Below, piece by piece: positions 63,457-64,000 of a stretch of 64,000 bases of DNA; positions within the stretch are counted from its first letter, which is position 1; each line of letters opens with the position of its first letter. The notes below the pieces were generated by a model, which ran no database searches, was not told the origin of the DNA, and saw only the letters and a program-made list of their open reading frames with translations. Position numbers and translations under genes: made by a program. This DNA comes from Phyto melanocephala. Lineage: Eukaryota; Arthropoda; Insecta; Diptera; Rhinophoridae. The stretch covers positions 64,503,043 to 64,567,042 of the forward strand of contig OW799234.1 in NCBI GenBank assembly GCA_941918925.1. The letters run 5' to 3'.

Positions 63457-64000
63457 AATTATTTTTAATATTTAGAATATAATATATGCACTTTGAAATA
63501 TATTCTTTCAATTTAATTTATATAAAAGAAACTCTGCACTTCATAATTGTTTATTAATATTTTTTTTTGTATACATTTGTATACGCAGGTATGATGCTTA
63601 TAATTTGTTATTTTTTTAAGATTGTGTATTTTAATATGATATTTTTTTTTGTTTTGTTAATTAAATAAATTTGTTTATTTATTTCATTTTTATTTATTCC
63701 TTTTGGATTTTAAATTATATTTAAAAATTTTGTTTTCAATACCCGTAAAATATTGGCATATTTGTACCAAATAATTTAGCCATGCGTTAATTTTTTCATT
63801 TTAATTAATTTCTTATTTGCATTAATATTTTCTTATATTTTTTGTTTTTAATAATTAAAATAATGATTACTGTGCATTTCAATGATGAAAACAAAGAAAA
63901 TTTTTTAAATCACAAAATATGAAAATAAACGACTGCTGTCTGAGTAACGAAAATTCTTAAACTGAAACTTACAAAATACACACACACTTACTAAATATCG
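63457..64000. other. upstream of the candidate 5' exon, AT-rich
   Basis: If 63184-63456 is a first coding exon, its 5' UTR or an upstream acceptor lies here. The sequence is AT-rich with T runs; no convincing promoter motif or upstream coding exon was seen. Confidence 0.35.

Larger units (their letters stand above)
54575..61583. mobile_element. 7.0-kb Foldback-like element with tandem-repeat arms
   Basis: Termini ATGTGTGTGAAGTTAGCTCC and GGAGCTAACTTCACACACAT are perfect inverses. The flanks are an exact 9-bp direct repeat TGTGTAATT (54566-54574 and 61584-61592). Each end has 316 bp of near-identical unique sequence (54575-54890; 61268-61583), then a ~178-bp repeat: about 27 units forward (54891-59768) and about 8 inverted (59785-61267), meeting at a ~16-base loop. 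A 9-bp duplication with long, internally repetitive inverted arms is the hallmark of Drosophila Foldback elements and some Mutator-like elements (established). No transposase is present, so it must have been mobilised in trans. Whether it belongs to a described family cannot be settled here. Confidence 0.88.

Noticed and set aside
60306..61256. Identical 69-72-codon frames on both strands
   Set aside because: They are frames of the 178-bp repeat duplicated with the 710-bp block; no start context, composition or conservation points to a protein.
54891..61267. CRISPR-like repeat array
   Set aside because: Repeats are directly adjacent with no unique spacers, in a eukaryotic intron, and are explained by the Foldback-like element.

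Overview
The window is AT-rich fly DNA, most likely from a schizophoran or calyptrate dipteran. It has one recognisable host gene, the minus-strand homologue of Drosophila discs large 1 (dlg1). The evidence is near-colinear dlg1 exons with GT-AG splice sites, very AT-rich introns, and dipteran-type repeats such as TATACCC hairpin tails, mariner relics and a Foldback-like element. I recognised no tRNA, rRNA or CRISPR array.

Read on the minus strand from right to left, the dlg1 parts are: a candidate 5' coding exon (63184-63456); a poly-Q cassette exon (51625-51792); the first coding exon of the DlgA-type isoform (44209-44295); PDZ1 plus most of PDZ2 (37958-38527); the end of PDZ2 and a Ser/Thr/Asn-rich linker (36968-37340); a conserved linker (35857-35947); PDZ3 (23182-23395); the PDZ3 end plus SH3 (22686-23114); HOOK exons at 22510-22612 and 21530-21601; and two further small HOOK cassettes (15500-15544 and 7069-7152). 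All joins keep one reading frame. I found neither the C-terminal guanylate-kinase-like (GUK) domain nor the N-terminal L27 domain of the S97-type isoform. The GUK exons should lie beyond the left edge and the L27 exons beyond the right edge or in an unrecognised part.

The introns are a graveyard of mobile DNA. I see at least seven mariner-like relics (the family with QDGATCHT and LTPLDYFLW motifs), two relics of a second Tc1/IS630-type family, a Transib/RAG1-like transposase relic, a Helitron 3' end with a 123-bp tandem repeat, a non-LTR retrotransposon 3' fragment, a possible LTR fragment, and a TIR element with two coding pieces of an uncharacterised arthropod transposon protein. There are also several MITEs with clear terminal inverted repeats, and many copies of dispersed repeats that end in TATACCC...GGGTATA hairpins.

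The most striking object is 54575-61583. It is a 7.0-kb Foldback-like element flanked by a 9-bp direct repeat (TGTGTAATT). Each end has a 316-bp unique inverted terminal segment. Inside are about 27 forward and about 8 inverted copies of a ~178-bp repeat meeting at a short central loop. It sits inside an older mariner relic, whose two halves read continuously across the insertion. I see no transposase inside it.

One small minus-strand reading frame in a dlg1 intron (31507-31728) has a plausible start context and a downstream poly(A) signal, and may be a nested gene. Coordinates of splice sites and clean TIRs were read base by base. Edges of decayed relics are approximate.
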